Source: Phreatobacter sp. (GTDB taxonomy: Bacteria > Pseudomonadota > Alphaproteobacteria > Rhizobiales > Phreatobacteraceae). Taken from it: a stretch of DNA of 36,378 bases. Of the stretch, positions 26,716 through 35,668 are shown piece by piece (within the stretch, counting starts at the first letter, position 1; every line of letters begins with the position of its first letter). The notes under the pieces were generated by a model that was not told where the DNA came from, did not search any database, and saw only the letters and a list, made by a program, of their open reading frames with translations. Position numbers and translations under genes: made by a program. Location of the stretch: assembly GCF_030691135.1 (NCBI RefSeq), contig NZ_JAUYFA010000108.1:1-36378 (forward strand), given 5' to 3'.

Positions 26716-27043
26716 GCTCGATCCTGCTGGTCTGAGAGGGCCGGCCGTTCGCGGCAGAAGCCGCAGGCGAACCGGGACGGAACCTACGCGAGCCGGTCGA
26801 ACAGCGTCAACGCCACTGTCGTGATTGTCGCATCCGGGCGGATATTTGCCCCGGAGCGACCGCCGCCGTGCCGCCATCTGGCGGTTTCGGGGCGCGGCAG
26901 GCCGAACCTGTCGAGGGGGCCATTGACTCGGGGGCCGTCGCTGATACGACACCGGCCCGACAGCCCGGTGGATGCTCTCCGGGCGTTTTTCCATGGAATG
27001 CGCGCCGTTTTCCGCCGAGGCGGCGCTGCGAGGAGCCGCTCCG
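26716..27043. other. Divergent control region between DUF4164-zapA and tkt
   Basis: This 328-base region serves two divergent units. It contains a 14-bp inverted repeat CCGCCATCTGGCGG (26871-26884), a 10-bp palindrome TTCCATGGAA (26989-26998), and a promoter-like pair for tkt listed separately. Frames open through it are shadows. Confidence 0.5.
26923..26950 (+). promoter_or_regulatory. Candidate sigma-70-type promoter for tkt
   Basis: TTGACT (26923-26928) and TACGAC (26945-26950) are separated by 16 bases, about 95 bases upstream of the tkt start. The -35 is close to consensus and the -10 is weak, so this is a candidate only. Confidence 0.4.
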
Positions 27044-29041
27044 ATGTCCACAGTGATCCTGCCGCGGGCCCAGCACGACAAACTGGCCAATGCGATCCGC
27101 ACCCTTGCGATGGATGCGGTGGAAAAGGCCAAGTCCGGCCATCCCGGCATGCCGATGGGCACCGCCGACATCGCCACGGTACTGTTCTCGCGCTTCATGA
27201 AGTTCGACGCGGCGAACCCGACCTGGCCCGATCGCGACCGTTTCGTGCTCTCGGCCGGCCACGGCTCCATGCTCGTCTACGCGCTGCTCTACCTGACCGG
27301 CGCGCCGGAAATGACGCTCGACGAGATCAAGAATTTCCGCCAGCTCGGCTCCAAGACCCCCGGCCATCCGGAAAATTTCATCACCAAGGGCGTCGAGACC
27401 ACCACCGGGCCGCTCGGCCAGGGAATCGCCACCGCGGTGGGCATGGCGCTGGCCGAGAAGATGCTCGCCGCCGAGTTCGGCAAGAAGGCCGTCGACCACC
27501 ACACCTATGTCATCGCCTCCGACGGCGACCTGATGGAGGGCGTCAGCCAGGAAGCCATCGCCATGGCGGGGCACTGGAAGCTCAACAAGCTCATCGTCCT
27601 CTTCGACGACAACGACATCTCCATCGACGGCCCGCTGTCGATCGCCGACTCGGTCGACCAGCTGAAGCGCTTCCAGGCCGCCGGCTGGCGTGCCGAACGC
27701 GTCGACGGCCATGACCCGGAGGCCATCGGCGCAGCCATCGAGCGCGCCCGCAAGTCCGGCAAGCCCTCCCTCATCGCCTGCAAGACCGTCATCGGCTATG
27801 GCGCGCCGAAAAAGGCCGGCACGTCCAAGGCCCATGGCGAGCCGCTCGGCGCCGAGGAGCTGAAGGGCGCCAAGGAGAAGCTCGGCATCTCGCCCGAGCC
27901 CTTCGCCATCGCCCCGGACGTTCTGGAAGCCTGGCGCAAGATCGGCGCCCGCGGTGCGAGCGCCCGCAAGACCTGGGAATCGCTGTTCGACACGCTGCCG
28001 CCGAAGAAGAAGGCCGAGTTCAACCGCCGCCTCGCCCACGAGAGGCCGGCCCGGCTCGCCAAGGCGCTCGCTGCCCACAAGAAGGCGCTGCTCGCCGCGC
28101 CCCAGCACATCGCCACGCGCAAGTCCTCGGAACTCGCCATCGAGGCGATCGTGCCGGCCATGCCGGAATTTCTCGCGGGCTCGGCCGATCTCACCGGTTC
28201 CAACAACACCAAGGCCAAATCCGCCGTCGCCTTCTCGGCGAAGAACCCGAAGGGCCGCTACATCCATTACGGCATCCGCGAGCACGGCATGGCCGCGGCC
28301 ATGAACGGCATCGCCCTGCACGGCGGATTCGCGCCAAACGGGGCGACCTTCCTCGTCTTCACCGACTATTGCCGGCCGGCCATGCGCCTCTCGGCGCTGA
28401 TGGGAACCGGCGTCGTCTATGTCATGACCCACGATTCCATCGGTCTCGGCGAGGACGGACCCACCCACCAGCCGGTCGAGCATGTCGCCGCGCTCCGCGC
28501 CATGCCGAACATGCGGGTCTTCCGCCCCTGCGACGCGGTCGAGGTGGCCGAGTGCTGGGAATTGGCGCTGGACCGCATCGACGGCCCGACGACCCTGGCG
28601 CTGACGCGCCAGAATCTGCCGCAGCTGCGCACCGATGTGAAGGTGAACCGCTCCGCCGCCGGCGCCTACGAGCTCTTCAAGGCCGAGGGCGGCAAGGCGC
28701 AGGTCACGCTCTTCGCTACCGGCTCCGAGGTCGAGATCGCCGTCGGCGCCCGCAAGCTTCTCGCGGAGAAGGGCGTCGTCGCCCGCGTCGTCTCCGTTCC
28801 CTCGCTCGACCTCTTCCTCGAACAGCCCGCCGAGATCCGCAAGGCGGTGATCGGTGACGCGCCGGTCAAGGTCGCCATCGAGGCGGGCGTGCGCATGGGT
28901 TGGGATGCGGTGATCGGCCATGACGGCATCTTCGTCGGCATGACCGGCTTCGGTGCCTCGGCCCCCTACAAGGAACTCTACAAGCATTTCGGCATCACGC
29001 CGGAGGCCGCCACCGAGGCGGTTCTGGCGCGGATCGGCTGA
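27044..29041 (+). CDS. tkt: Transketolase
   Basis: A TPP-dependent enzyme of 665 residues, full length, moving two-carbon ketol units in the pentose-phosphate (and Calvin) pathways. The TPP/metal motif starts at SDGDLMEG (about 159-166) and ends at the DNDISIDG that follows. SGHPGMPMG holds the active-site His33, [15 protein letters not shown] the catalytic Glu, and [16 protein letters not shown] the pyrimidine domain. The ATG at 27044 has GCGAGGAGCC about 8 bases upstream. gap, pgk and fba follow on the same strand. The long antisense frame covering it is a codon-bias shadow. Confidence 0.98.
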   Translation: MSTVILPRAQHDKLANAIRTLAMDAVEKAKSGHPGMPMGTADIATVLFSRFMKFDAANPTWPDRDRFVLSAGHGSMLVYALLYLTGAPEMTLDEIKNFRQLGSKTPGHPENFITKGVETTTGPLGQGIATAVGMALAEKMLAAEFGKKAVDHHTYVIASDGDLMEGVSQEAIAMAGHWKLNKLIVLFDDNDISIDGPLSIADSVDQLKRFQAAGWRAERVDGHDPEAIGAAIERARKSGKPSLIACKTVIGYGAPKKAGTSKAHGEPLGAEELKGAKEKLGISPEPFAIAPDVLEAWRKIGARGASARKTWESLFDTLPPKKKAEFNRRLAHERPARLAKALAAHKKALLAAPQHIATRKSSELAIEAIVPAMPEFLAGSADLTGSNNTKAKSAVAFSAKNPKGRYIHYGIREHGMAAAMNGIALHGGFAPNGATFLVFTDYCRPAMRLSALMGTGVVYVMTHDSIGLGEDGPTHQPVEHVAALRAMPNMRVFRPCDAVEVAECWELALDRIDGPTTLALTRQNLPQLRTDVKVNRSAAGAYELFKAEGGKAQVTLFATGSEVEIAVGARKLLAEKGVVARVVSVPSLDLFLEQPAEIRKAVIGDAPVKVAIEAGVRMGWDAVIGHDGIFVGMTGFGASAPYKELYKHFGITPEAATEAVLARIG

Positions 29042-29140
29042 TCTGCCTTGGGATTGACGTGATTGGGCGCCAGATCGCGACGCCCGCCCGCTGAACGGTT
29101 CGCTCGGGATGAGACGGGCCGCATGAAGGAGAGGACTTCC

Positions 29141-30151
29141 ATGACCACCCGCGTCTTCATCAACGGTTTCGGCCGCATCGGCCGCAACGTCCTGCGTGCC
29201 ATCGTCGAGGGCAAGCGCAAGGACATCGAGGTCGTCGGTATCAACGACCTCGGCCCCGTGGAGACGAACGCTCACCTGCTGCGCTTCGATTCGGTCCACG
29301 GCCGCTTCCCGGCCGAAGTCTCGGTCGACGGCGACACCCTCATCGTCGCAGGCAAGCGCATCAAGGTCACCGCGATCAAGGATCCGGCGGAGCTGCCGCA
29401 CAAGGCGCTGAACGTCGACGTGGCGATGGAATGCACCGGCATCTTCACCACCCGCGACAAGGCCGCCGCCCACCTCAAGGCCGGCGCCAAGCGCGTGCTC
29501 GTCTCGGCACCCTGCGACGGCGCGGATATGACCGTCGTCTTTGGCGTCAACCACGACCAGCTGACGAAGGATCATCTCGTCGTCTCGAACGCCTCCTGCA
29601 CCACCAATTGCCTCGCCCCCATCGCCGCCGTGCTCCACAAGACCTGCGGCATCGACAAGGGCTTCATGACGACGATCCACGCCTATACCGGCGACCAGCC
29701 CACCCTCGACACGATGCACAAGGACCTCTACCGCGCCCGCGCCGCGTCCCTGTCGATGATCCCGACCTCGACGGGCGCGGCGAAGGCCATCGGCCTGGTC
29801 ATCCCCGAGCTCAAGGGCCGGCTCGACGGCACCTCGATCCGTGTGCCGACCCCCAACGTCTCGGTCGTCGACTTCAAGTTCCTCGCCAAGCGCAAGACCT
29901 CGGTCGAGAAGGTCAACGAGGCCATCATGAAGGCGGCCAGGCGCGGCCCGCTGAAGGGCATCCTCGGCTATACCGATCAGCCCAACGTCTCCATCGACAT
30001 GAACCACGACCCGCATTCGTCGATCTTCGCCCTCGACCAGACCAAGGTCATGGATGAGAAGTTCGTGCGCGTGCTGTCCTGGTACGACAACGAGTGGGGC
30101 TTCTCGAACCGCATGAGCGACACCGCCGTCGCCATGGCGAAGCTGATCTGA
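29141..30151 (+). CDS. gap: Type I glyceraldehyde-3-phosphate dehydrogenase
   Basis: Phosphorylating GAPDH of 336 residues converting glyceraldehyde 3-phosphate to 1,3-bisphosphoglycerate in the cytoplasm. The NAD-binding start [14 protein letters not shown] and the Asp36 after GIN favour NAD over NADP. The catalytic Cys153 is in SNASCTTNC, and the end carries [15 protein letters not shown] 29141 follows AAGGAGAGGACTTCC, a strong ribosome-binding site. An in-frame ATG at 29123 would add six residues and is less likely. It lies 99 bases after tkt. Confidence 0.98.
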   Translation: MTTRVFINGFGRIGRNVLRAIVEGKRKDIEVVGINDLGPVETNAHLLRFDSVHGRFPAEVSVDGDTLIVAGKRIKVTAIKDPAELPHKALNVDVAMECTGIFTTRDKAAAHLKAGAKRVLVSAPCDGADMTVVFGVNHDQLTKDHLVVSNASCTTNCLAPIAAVLHKTCGIDKGFMTTIHAYTGDQPTLDTMHKDLYRARAASLSMIPTSTGAAKAIGLVIPELKGRLDGTSIRVPTPNVSVVDFKFLAKRKTSVEKVNEAIMKAARRGPLKGILGYTDQPNVSIDMNHDPHSSIFALDQTKVMDEKFVRVLSWYDNEWGFSNRMSDTAVAMAKLI

Positions 30152-30214
30152 CGGCCAGGGCTGCGCCGGGTGTGCGGCCCTTCTCGCTCCGGGGCGTTTA
30201 CCCCCGGCCACAAG

Positions 30215-30302
30215 CGTCATGCCCGGGCTCGTCCCGGGCATCCACGAATTCCGAGGCGTCGCGGTCACGTCGTGGATACCCGGCCCAAGGCCGGGCATGA
30301 CG
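30215..30302. repeat. RIME/REP-like palindromic intergenic repeat, full-length copy
   Basis: A nested palindrome between gap and pgk. The outer arms are CGTCATGCCC (30215-30224) and GGGCATGACG (30293-30302), and the middle arms TCCACGA (30241-30247) and TCGTGGA (30270-30276). Each end also forms its own hairpin (GCCCGGG/CCCGGGC and CCCGGCC/GGCCGGG). This architecture matches the RIME-type intergenic mosaic repeats known from Rhizobiales. A shorter relative lies at 33484-33514. Confidence 0.85.
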
Positions 30303-30343
30303 GGTAGCACCGCGGCCCCGAACCATCCTGCAGGCCGACCGCC

Positions 30344-31531
30344 ATGACCTTCCGCACCCTCGATGATGCCAACCTCGCCGGAAAGCGTGTGCTCGTCCGC
30401 GTCGACCTCAACGTGCCCATGGAGGACGGCAAGGTCTCGGACCTGACCCGCCTCGAGCGCATCGTGCCGACTCTGACCGATATTGCCGACCGCGGCGGCA
30501 AGGTCATCATCCTCGCCCATTTCGGTCGGCCGAAGGGCGTCGATCCCTCCCAGTCCCTCAAGGCCGTCGTCCCGGCGCTCGCCGACGTGCTGAAGCGCCC
30601 CGTCGCCTTCGCCGCCGACTGCATCGGCGACGTCGCGGCGAGGGCCGTCGATGCCATCAAGCCGGGCGAGATCCTGGTGCTGGAGAACACCCGCTTCCAC
30701 AAGGGCGAGGAGAAGAACGAGCCCGATTTCGTCAAGGCGCTGGCCGCCAACGGCGACATCTTCGTCGCGGACGCCTTCTCGGCCTCCCACCGCGCCCATG
30801 CCTCCACCGAGGGCCTCGGCCGCGTCCTGCCGGCCTATGCCGGGCGCACCATGGAGGCCGAACTCGACGCCCTGACCAAGGCGCTGGAAAAGCCCGAGCG
30901 CCCGGTCGTCGCCGTGGTCGGCGGTGCCAAGGTCTCCACCAAGCTCGACCTCCTCGGCAACCTGTCGAAGAAGGTCGACTTCCTCGTCATCGGCGGCGGC
31001 ATGGCCAACACCTTCCTGGCCGCCGAGGGCAAGCCTGTCGGCAAGTCGCTCTGCGAGCACGACCTCGTCGACACCGCCCGCGCCATCGTCGCCGAGGCCG
31101 CGCAGAACGGCTGCCGCATCGTGCTGCCCGTCGACGTCGTCTGCGCGAAGGAATTCAAGGCCAATGCGCCGCACCGCGTCTGCGGCATCGATGCGGTCGC
31201 GGACGACGAGATGATCCTCGACATCGGGCCGAAATCCGTCGAGCACGTCGTGTCGGTCCTCGGCCGCGCCAAGACCCTGGTCTGGAACGGCCCCTTCGGC
31301 GCCTTCGAGCTGGAGCCTTTCGACAACGGGACCGTTTCCGTCGCCGAGGCCGCGGCAGAACTGACGCAGGCCGGCCATCTCGTCTCCGTCGCCGGCGGCG
31401 GCGACACGGTCGCGGCGTTGAACCAGGCGGGCGCGGCGGATCGCTTCACCTATGTCTCGACCGCCGGAGGCGCCTTCCTAGAATGGCTGGAGGGCAAGCC
31501 CCTGCCGGGCGTCGATGTCCTGAGAACCTGA
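30344..31531 (+). CDS. pgk: Phosphoglycerate kinase
   Basis: Cytoplasmic kinase of 395 residues interconverting 1,3-bisphosphoglycerate plus ADP and 3-phosphoglycerate plus ATP. The signature [16 protein letters not shown] (residues 14-29), [39 protein letters not shown] and the C-terminal [10 protein letters not shown] and SVAGGGDT loops are all present. It lies 192 bases after gap, with a palindromic repeat in between that may process or stabilise the transcript ends. Confidence 0.98.
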   Translation: MTFRTLDDANLAGKRVLVRVDLNVPMEDGKVSDLTRLERIVPTLTDIADRGGKVIILAHFGRPKGVDPSQSLKAVVPALADVLKRPVAFAADCIGDVAARAVDAIKPGEILVLENTRFHKGEEKNEPDFVKALAANGDIFVADAFSASHRAHASTEGLGRVLPAYAGRTMEAELDALTKALEKPERPVVAVVGGAKVSTKLDLLGNLSKKVDFLVIGGGMANTFLAAEGKPVGKSLCEHDLVDTARAIVAEAAQNGCRIVLPVDVVCAKEFKANAPHRVCGIDAVADDEMILDIGPKSVEHVVSVLGRAKTLVWNGPFGAFELEPFDNGTVSVAEAAAELTQAGHLVSVAGGGDTVAALNQAGAADRFTYVSTAGGAFLEWLEGKPLPGVDVLRT

Positions 31532-31582
31532 AGGCGCGACCGTCGCGGGAAGCGGGCAGGGGGCTTGCGAGAGACACGAGCG

Positions 31583-32218
31583 ATGACAAAGGCCCGGTGC
31601 CTCGCGCTGATGGTGGTCATGGCCCTGCTGGCCACGCTCGGCCCGACGCGCGCCGATGACTCCCGTCCGGCGGCCCTGCTGCTCGACGGCCTCTTCATCT
31701 ATGTCCACCAGAGTTACGTCGGCGTCTCCGCCCTTGCCCCCATGCTGGAGCGGATGGGCTACAGCACCGCCGTCGATACCCATCTGATGACGCGGACGGC
31801 CCGCAGTGAGCCCGTGCTGATCATCGGTCATTCCATGGGCGGCGCGACGGCCCTGAGGCGGGCCCGTGAACTCGTCGAGGCCGGCAGGCCAGCCCCGCTG
31901 GTCATCACGATCGACGCCGCCTTCGGCTCACCGCCCTGTCCGGTGCCGCGCTGCATCAACTATTTCAGCCCCGGCTTTCCGAAGGTCGAGGGCGCCGAGA
32001 ACATCGACGCCTGGCAGGCGGGCGCCTTCCTGGTCAACCACGCCATGCTGGCGACGAGCCCCGTCGTGCAGCAACTGGTGCTGGAGCGCGCCAATGCACT
32101 CATCGCTGAACGGGCCGCAGTTGCCGCCGCCGCCCGGAGCGAGACGCCTGAACCGCGCGCCACCCCGCCGCTCACCGCGCCGCTTCCCTTGCCGCGACCT
32201 TTTGGAACGAACCGCTGA
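31583..32218 (+). CDS. Exported alpha/beta-hydrolase-like protein (thioesterase/lipase fold)
   Basis: A protein of 211 residues with an apparent signal peptide (hydrophobic about 6-20, cleavage near TRA-DD, residue 24) and a nucleophile elbow IIGHSMGGATAL with Ser84. A plausible Asp is in ITIDAAFG (Asp111) and a plausible His in VNHAML (His153), with Cys119 and Cys124 possibly disulfide-bonded. The remainder is Ala/Pro-rich. At about 130 residues of core it is much shorter than a full lipase. It lies between pgk and fba, 51 bases after pgk, yet is exported, so it is probably not part of the glycolytic pathway. The ATG at 31583 was preferred to an upstream TTG. The substrate is unknown. Confidence 0.75.
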   Translation: MTKARCLALMVVMALLATLGPTRADDSRPAALLLDGLFIYVHQSYVGVSALAPMLERMGYSTAVDTHLMTRTARSEPVLIIGHSMGGATALRRARELVEAGRPAPLVITIDAAFGSPPCPVPRCINYFSPGFPKVEGAENIDAWQAGAFLVNHAMLATSPVVQQLVLERANALIAERAAVAAAARSETPEPRATPPLTAPLPLPRPFGTNR

Positions 32219-32226
32219 CGATGCGA

Positions 32227-32254
32227 AAGGACGGCTTTTTTTGGCCGCGTCCTT
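32227..32254 (+). promoter_or_regulatory. Hairpin with T7 loop upstream of fba
   Basis: AAGGAC and GTCCTT pair across GGC-TTTTTTT-G-GCC with a small bulge, just after the hydrolase stop and 53 bases before fba. It is not a classical terminator because the T-run is in the loop. It may be part of the fba promoter or leader. Confidence 0.35.
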
Positions 32255-32306
32255 GCGCTAGAGGGTCGCTGCCCTTCTTTCAAGAACGTCAGGATGGAAA
32301 CCGCCC

Positions 32307-33374
32307 ATGGCCCGCATCACTCTCCGCCAGCTTCTCGACCATGCCGCCGAGAACGACTATGGCGTGCCCGCCTTCAACATCAACAACATGGAGCAGGCGC
32401 TGGCGATCATGGTGGCGGCCGATTCGGTCGATGCACCGGTCATCATCCAGGCCTCCCGTGGCGCGCGCTCCTACGCCAACGACATCATGCTCAAGCACAT
32501 GATGGACGCCGTCACCGAGATCTATCCGCACATCCCTGTCTGCGTGCATCTCGACCACGGCAACGAGCCGGCGACCTGCATGACCGCGATCCAGGCCGGC
32601 TTCACCTCCGTCATGATGGACGGCTCGCTGAAGGCCGACGGCAAGACGCCCGGCGACTGGGACTACAATGTCGGCGTGACGCGGAAGGTGACCGAGATGG
32701 CCCATCTCGGCGGCATCTCGGTGGAGGGTGAACTCGGCGTGCTCGGTTCGCTCGAAAGCGGCATGGGCGAGGCCGAGGACGGCCATGGTGCCGAGGGCAA
32801 GCTCTCCCACGACCAGCTTCTCACCAATCCCGACGAGGCTGTGAAATTCGTCCAGGAGACGAAGGTCGACGCCCTCGCCATCGCCATGGGCACCTCGCAC
32901 GGCGCCTACAAGTTCACGCGCAAACCGGACGGCAAGGTCCTCGCGATGAACGTCATCGAGGAGATCCATCGGAAGCTCCCGAACACCCATCTCGTGATGC
33001 ACGGCTCGTCGTCGGTGCCGCAGGACCTGCAGGACATCATCAACAAGTTCGGCGGCCAGATGAAGCCGACCTGGGGCGTGCCGGTGGAAGAGATCCAGCG
33101 CGGCATCAAGCACGGCGTGCGCAAGATCAACATCGACACCGACAACCGGATGGCCATGACCGGCCAGATCCGCAAGGTGCTGTCGGAGCACCCCGGCGAG
33201 TTCGACCCGCGCAAGTATCTGAAGCCGGCCATGGAGGCGATGACCGCCCTGTGCCGGCAGCGGCTGCAGGAGTTCAACACCGCCGGCCAGGCCTCCAAGA
33301 TCAAGCGCGTCGTGACGCTCGCCGACATGGCCAAGCGTTACGCCAAGGGTGAACTCAACCCGAAGATCGCCTGA
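32307..33374 (+). CDS. fba: Class II fructose-bisphosphate aldolase, Calvin-cycle subtype
   Basis: A zinc-dependent aldolase of 355 residues that splits or forms fructose 1,6-bisphosphate (and sedoheptulose bisphosphate in the Calvin-type group). The catalytic Asp83 and zinc His84 are in VHLDHGNEP, and [17 protein letters not shown] and [11 protein letters not shown] carry metal and phosphate sites. HGSSSVP and NIDTDNRMA complete the phosphate site. Length and motif spacing fit the CbbA/FbaA Calvin subtype rather than the E. coli form. No RuBisCO or phosphoribulokinase is in the window, so carbon fixation is not shown. A terminator follows. Confidence 0.97.
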   Translation: MARITLRQLLDHAAENDYGVPAFNINNMEQALAIMVAADSVDAPVIIQASRGARSYANDIMLKHMMDAVTEIYPHIPVCVHLDHGNEPATCMTAIQAGFTSVMMDGSLKADGKTPGDWDYNVGVTRKVTEMAHLGGISVEGELGVLGSLESGMGEAEDGHGAEGKLSHDQLLTNPDEAVKFVQETKVDALAIAMGTSHGAYKFTRKPDGKVLAMNVIEEIHRKLPNTHLVMHGSSSVPQDLQDIINKFGGQMKPTWGVPVEEIQRGIKHGVRKINIDTDNRMAMTGQIRKVLSEHPGEFDPRKYLKPAMEAMTALCRQRLQEFNTAGQASKIKRVVTLADMAKRYAKGELNPKIA

Positions 33375-33397
33375 CCAACATTGCTGTCGGAGTGCGG

Positions 33398-33426
33398 AAC
33401 GGGGAGGCGCGAGCCTCCCCGTTTTC
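33398..33426 (+). terminator. Intrinsic terminator after fba
   Basis: AACGGGGAGGC (33398-33408) and GCCTCCCCGTT (33413-33423) form an 11-bp stem with a GCGA loop, followed by T-rich TTCGTTT. It is 24 bases past the fba stop codon. Confidence 0.85.
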
Positions 33427-33463
33427 GTTTGGTGTGAGGCCCCTGGCGCGCTCCCGAGACCGG

Positions 33464-33514
33464 CGTCATTTCGCGTCATTTCGCGTCATGCCCGGGACAA
33501 GCCCGGGAATGACG
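33464..33514. repeat. Short copy of the palindromic repeat with a 10-bp tandem duplication
   Basis: CGTCATGCCCGGG-ACAAG-CCCGGGAATGACG (33484-33514) is a single-hairpin relative of the repeat at 30215-30302. Two extra copies of a CGTCATTTCG unit (33464-33473, 33474-33483) precede it, giving three CGTCAT starts spaced exactly 10 bases apart. It lies between converging fba and the 641-residue protein gene. Confidence 0.8.
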
Positions 33515-33554
33515 GGACGCGAGATTTTCGCCTATCCCCGCGCGAAGGCCCCCA

Positions 33555-35480
33555 TCACTCGTTGGCCTTCACCGTGATGTTGAACATCGGCATGGCGGCG
33601 AAGGGCGAGCCGCGCATCGCAACCGCGAGGGCGGCGAGCGGGATGTCGCCCTTCGGCGTCAGGGTGATCGCGAGCGAGGTCGGATCGTCGAGGAACTCGC
33701 CGAAGGCCTCGACGATCTGCTCGGCGACGGCCCGGTCCTGGACGAACTGGCCGACGACGGCCCCGGCCTGGCCCTTGATCTGTTCTTTCAGGTCGTCTTC
33801 GCTCATGCCGGTCTGGCCGGCGAGATGGCTGATGAAACTCGCGACGCCGCCATCCTCCGTATAGGTGAGGGTGATGGCCCCGGCCTTGGCCGACAGCCCG
33901 AGAACGGCGGCGCTGCCGGGCAGTGCCTCGATCTGGGCACGATCGAGGCCACCGACCGTCATCACGAGGTTCAGCGATCCGACGTCATCGACCTCGACGT
34001 TGAAGGTCCGCATCCGCAATTCCTTCGCAGCCTCGACATATTCGATCTCGAGTTCCGCGCTCAGGCTGATGCTCTCGGTCAGGCCGAGCGGGGCGAACTG
34101 TGCCCGCTGCCGGGCATTGGTGAGCGGGGCGACGAAGCCGGCCAGCTTCGCCCGCAGGCGCGAGGGCATCATGCCAATGCGCGGGCCGCCCTCGATCTCG
34201 AAGCGGCCGAGCTTGGCAAGTTGCTGGCCGTTGGCGCGCTGCTTGACGTCGATGTCTTCGAAGAGGATGCGGGCGACATGGGGATAGGCCGCCGGCGGCA
34301 CGCTCTGCCCCTGGTTGAACCGGCCGGCGGCGAAATCCTTGCCGAGGGCGAGAAGCCCGGAGCCGTCAATGCCCTCGACCGTGAACCGGCCGATCGTCGT
34401 GTCATGGCCGTCACGGGCGGACACGGCGACACCGGAAACCGAGATTGAGGCGAGCCTGCCCTGGGCGAGGCCCGACAGGCTGAAGCTTCCCATCCGGAAC
34501 GGCAGGCCCTCCGGCGTATCGCCGGCGACGCCGGCGATCTCGAACCGCTCCATGTCGAAGCGTTCCATGAACTCCACCAGCAGGCCCGCCTGGCGACGGC
34601 GCGAGGCCTCATCCTGGGCGGGGCCGAGGGCCTGCATGCTCTGTGCGAGCGCGGCGATCGACTGTTCGCCGGGACGGATGGAGACCTTGCTCATGGTGAT
34701 GGCGGCGATGGTGAAGGCCGGTGCACCGGGCAGGGGCGAGGCGATGGTGATCTGCTCGACCGTCCCGCTCTCCATCCAGGTGCCAACGGGACCGGACGCG
34801 CGAACCGAGGCGACGGAATCGAGGCCCGTCAGCCGGATGCGGCCGGCGGTGGCGCCGGGACCCGGCTGGCCGTCGCCGGGTGCGATCTGCGTGCCGCTGA
34901 CGACCATTTCGGCGATCCGGCCGCGCTGGTAGCCGTTGATCGTGATGTCGCCGTAACGCGCCGTCTGCGAGCGGCCCTGCTGCGTCTGGGAGACGACCAG
35001 CCCGCGCGCGGTGATGGTCTGTGCCGAATAGCCGGTGGCGGTCGCCTCGTTGACCGCCTGCAGCAGGGGAGCGAGCGTCGCCAGGCTGCCCATGAAGGCG
35101 GCGAGCGATCCCTGCGCGCCCTGCAGTTCCACCCGCGCCAGCCTGTAGCCCTGCCCGTCGGCTCCGGTGCCCTCGACGTCCTCGATCAGGATGCGGGCAT
35201 TCGCGAGGGCACCGTCTGCGCCCGCCGCGCCGGTGATCGTGGCGCGGCCGATCCGCACGCCGATCGGCGTCGCGCCGGTCGAGGAGAAGGTGACGTTGGC
35301 GAGCACGGCATTGCCGCCCTCGTCGCGCGCCTCGCCCACGGCGGCGCCGCCCATCTGCAACGACGGAAACGCCGCGACGGCCGCCCGCGACAGGTCGTCG
35401 GCGGGACCTGCGAGGGCTGTCGATCCCATCGCGAGCAGAAAGACGGCCGAGAGCCGGAAGGGCGAGGAAGAGCGCATCAT
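33555..35480 (-). CDS. Exported protein of unknown function with internal repeats, 641 aa
   Basis: I do not recognise this family. A signal peptide covers about residues 1-24 (hydrophobic 10-22, cleavage near TALA-GP). The mature protein is Gly/Ala/Ser-rich with alternating strand-like stretches and almost no Cys, suggesting a long beta-structure in the periplasm or on the surface. Two segments match each other: about 176-226 and 330-378, both built as GxxxxG-x-x-GR(I/L)A-x-(M/I)-x-VSG, then GR(I/F)-x-(L/V)-(T/E)-G-(L/I)-D. A helical stretch near 555-600 follows. ATG 35480 has AGGA upstream (TCAGGATCACC). It is divergent from the ThiE-like gene. An AsmA-like or lipid-transfer role is only a guess from texture. 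Confidence 0.85.
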   Translation of the reverse strand: MMRSSSPFRLSAVFLLAMGSTALAGPADDLSRAAVAAFPSLQMGGAAVGEARDEGGNAVLANVTFSSTGATPIGVRIGRATITGAAGADGALANARILIEDVEGTGADGQGYRLARVELQGAQGSLAAFMGSLATLAPLLQAVNEATATGYSAQTITARGLVVSQTQQGRSQTARYGDITINGYQRGRIAEMVVSGTQIAPGDGQPGPGATAGRIRLTGLDSVASVRASGPVGTWMESGTVEQITIASPLPGAPAFTIAAITMSKVSIRPGEQSIAALAQSMQALGPAQDEASRRRQAGLLVEFMERFDMERFEIAGVAGDTPEGLPFRMGSFSLSGLAQGRLASISVSGVAVSARDGHDTTIGRFTVEGIDGSGLLALGKDFAAGRFNQGQSVPPAAYPHVARILFEDIDVKQRANGQQLAKLGRFEIEGGPRIGMMPSRLRAKLAGFVAPLTNARQRAQFAPLGLTESISLSAELEIEYVEAAKELRMRTFNVEVDDVGSLNLVMTVGGLDRAQIEALPGSAAVLGLSAKAGAITLTYTEDGGVASFISHLAGQTGMSEDDLKEQIKGQAGAVVGQFVQDRAVAEQIVEAFGEFLDDPTSLAITLTPKGDIPLAALAVAMRGSPFAAMPMFNITVKANE

Positions 35481-35668
35481 GGTGATCCTGACGTGGCGGC
35501 GGCAGAGGATAGGCGGACTGGCGTCCCGCCGCGTCGGTTGATTTCCCGACGCGATGGCCGCATGGAAGCAAGGCTCGCGCCTCGATATTTCCAAACGATG
35601 TCGATCCCGCGTCGGTTTGCAACCATCCTTCCGTTTTTTCGCCGCTTTCCCCGCTAGGGTGCCGCTCG
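35481..35668. promoter_or_regulatory. Divergent promoter region
   Basis: A T-run (35634-35639) followed 13 bases later by GCTAGGGT (35653-35660) lies on the plus strand, the GCTAG ending about 12 bases before the ThiE-like start. A similar T-run and GCTAG motif precede fba. If this is a -10 box, the transcript would begin almost at the ATG. No clear ribosome-binding site is seen. Confidence 0.35.

Noticed and set aside
26807-31378. A 1523-codon open frame antisense to tkt, gap and pgk
   Set aside because: It mirrors the codon bias of three strongly conserved plus-strand genes and is low-complexity (Gly, Asp, Glu, Arg, His-rich) with no domain. It is a GC-rich shadow frame.
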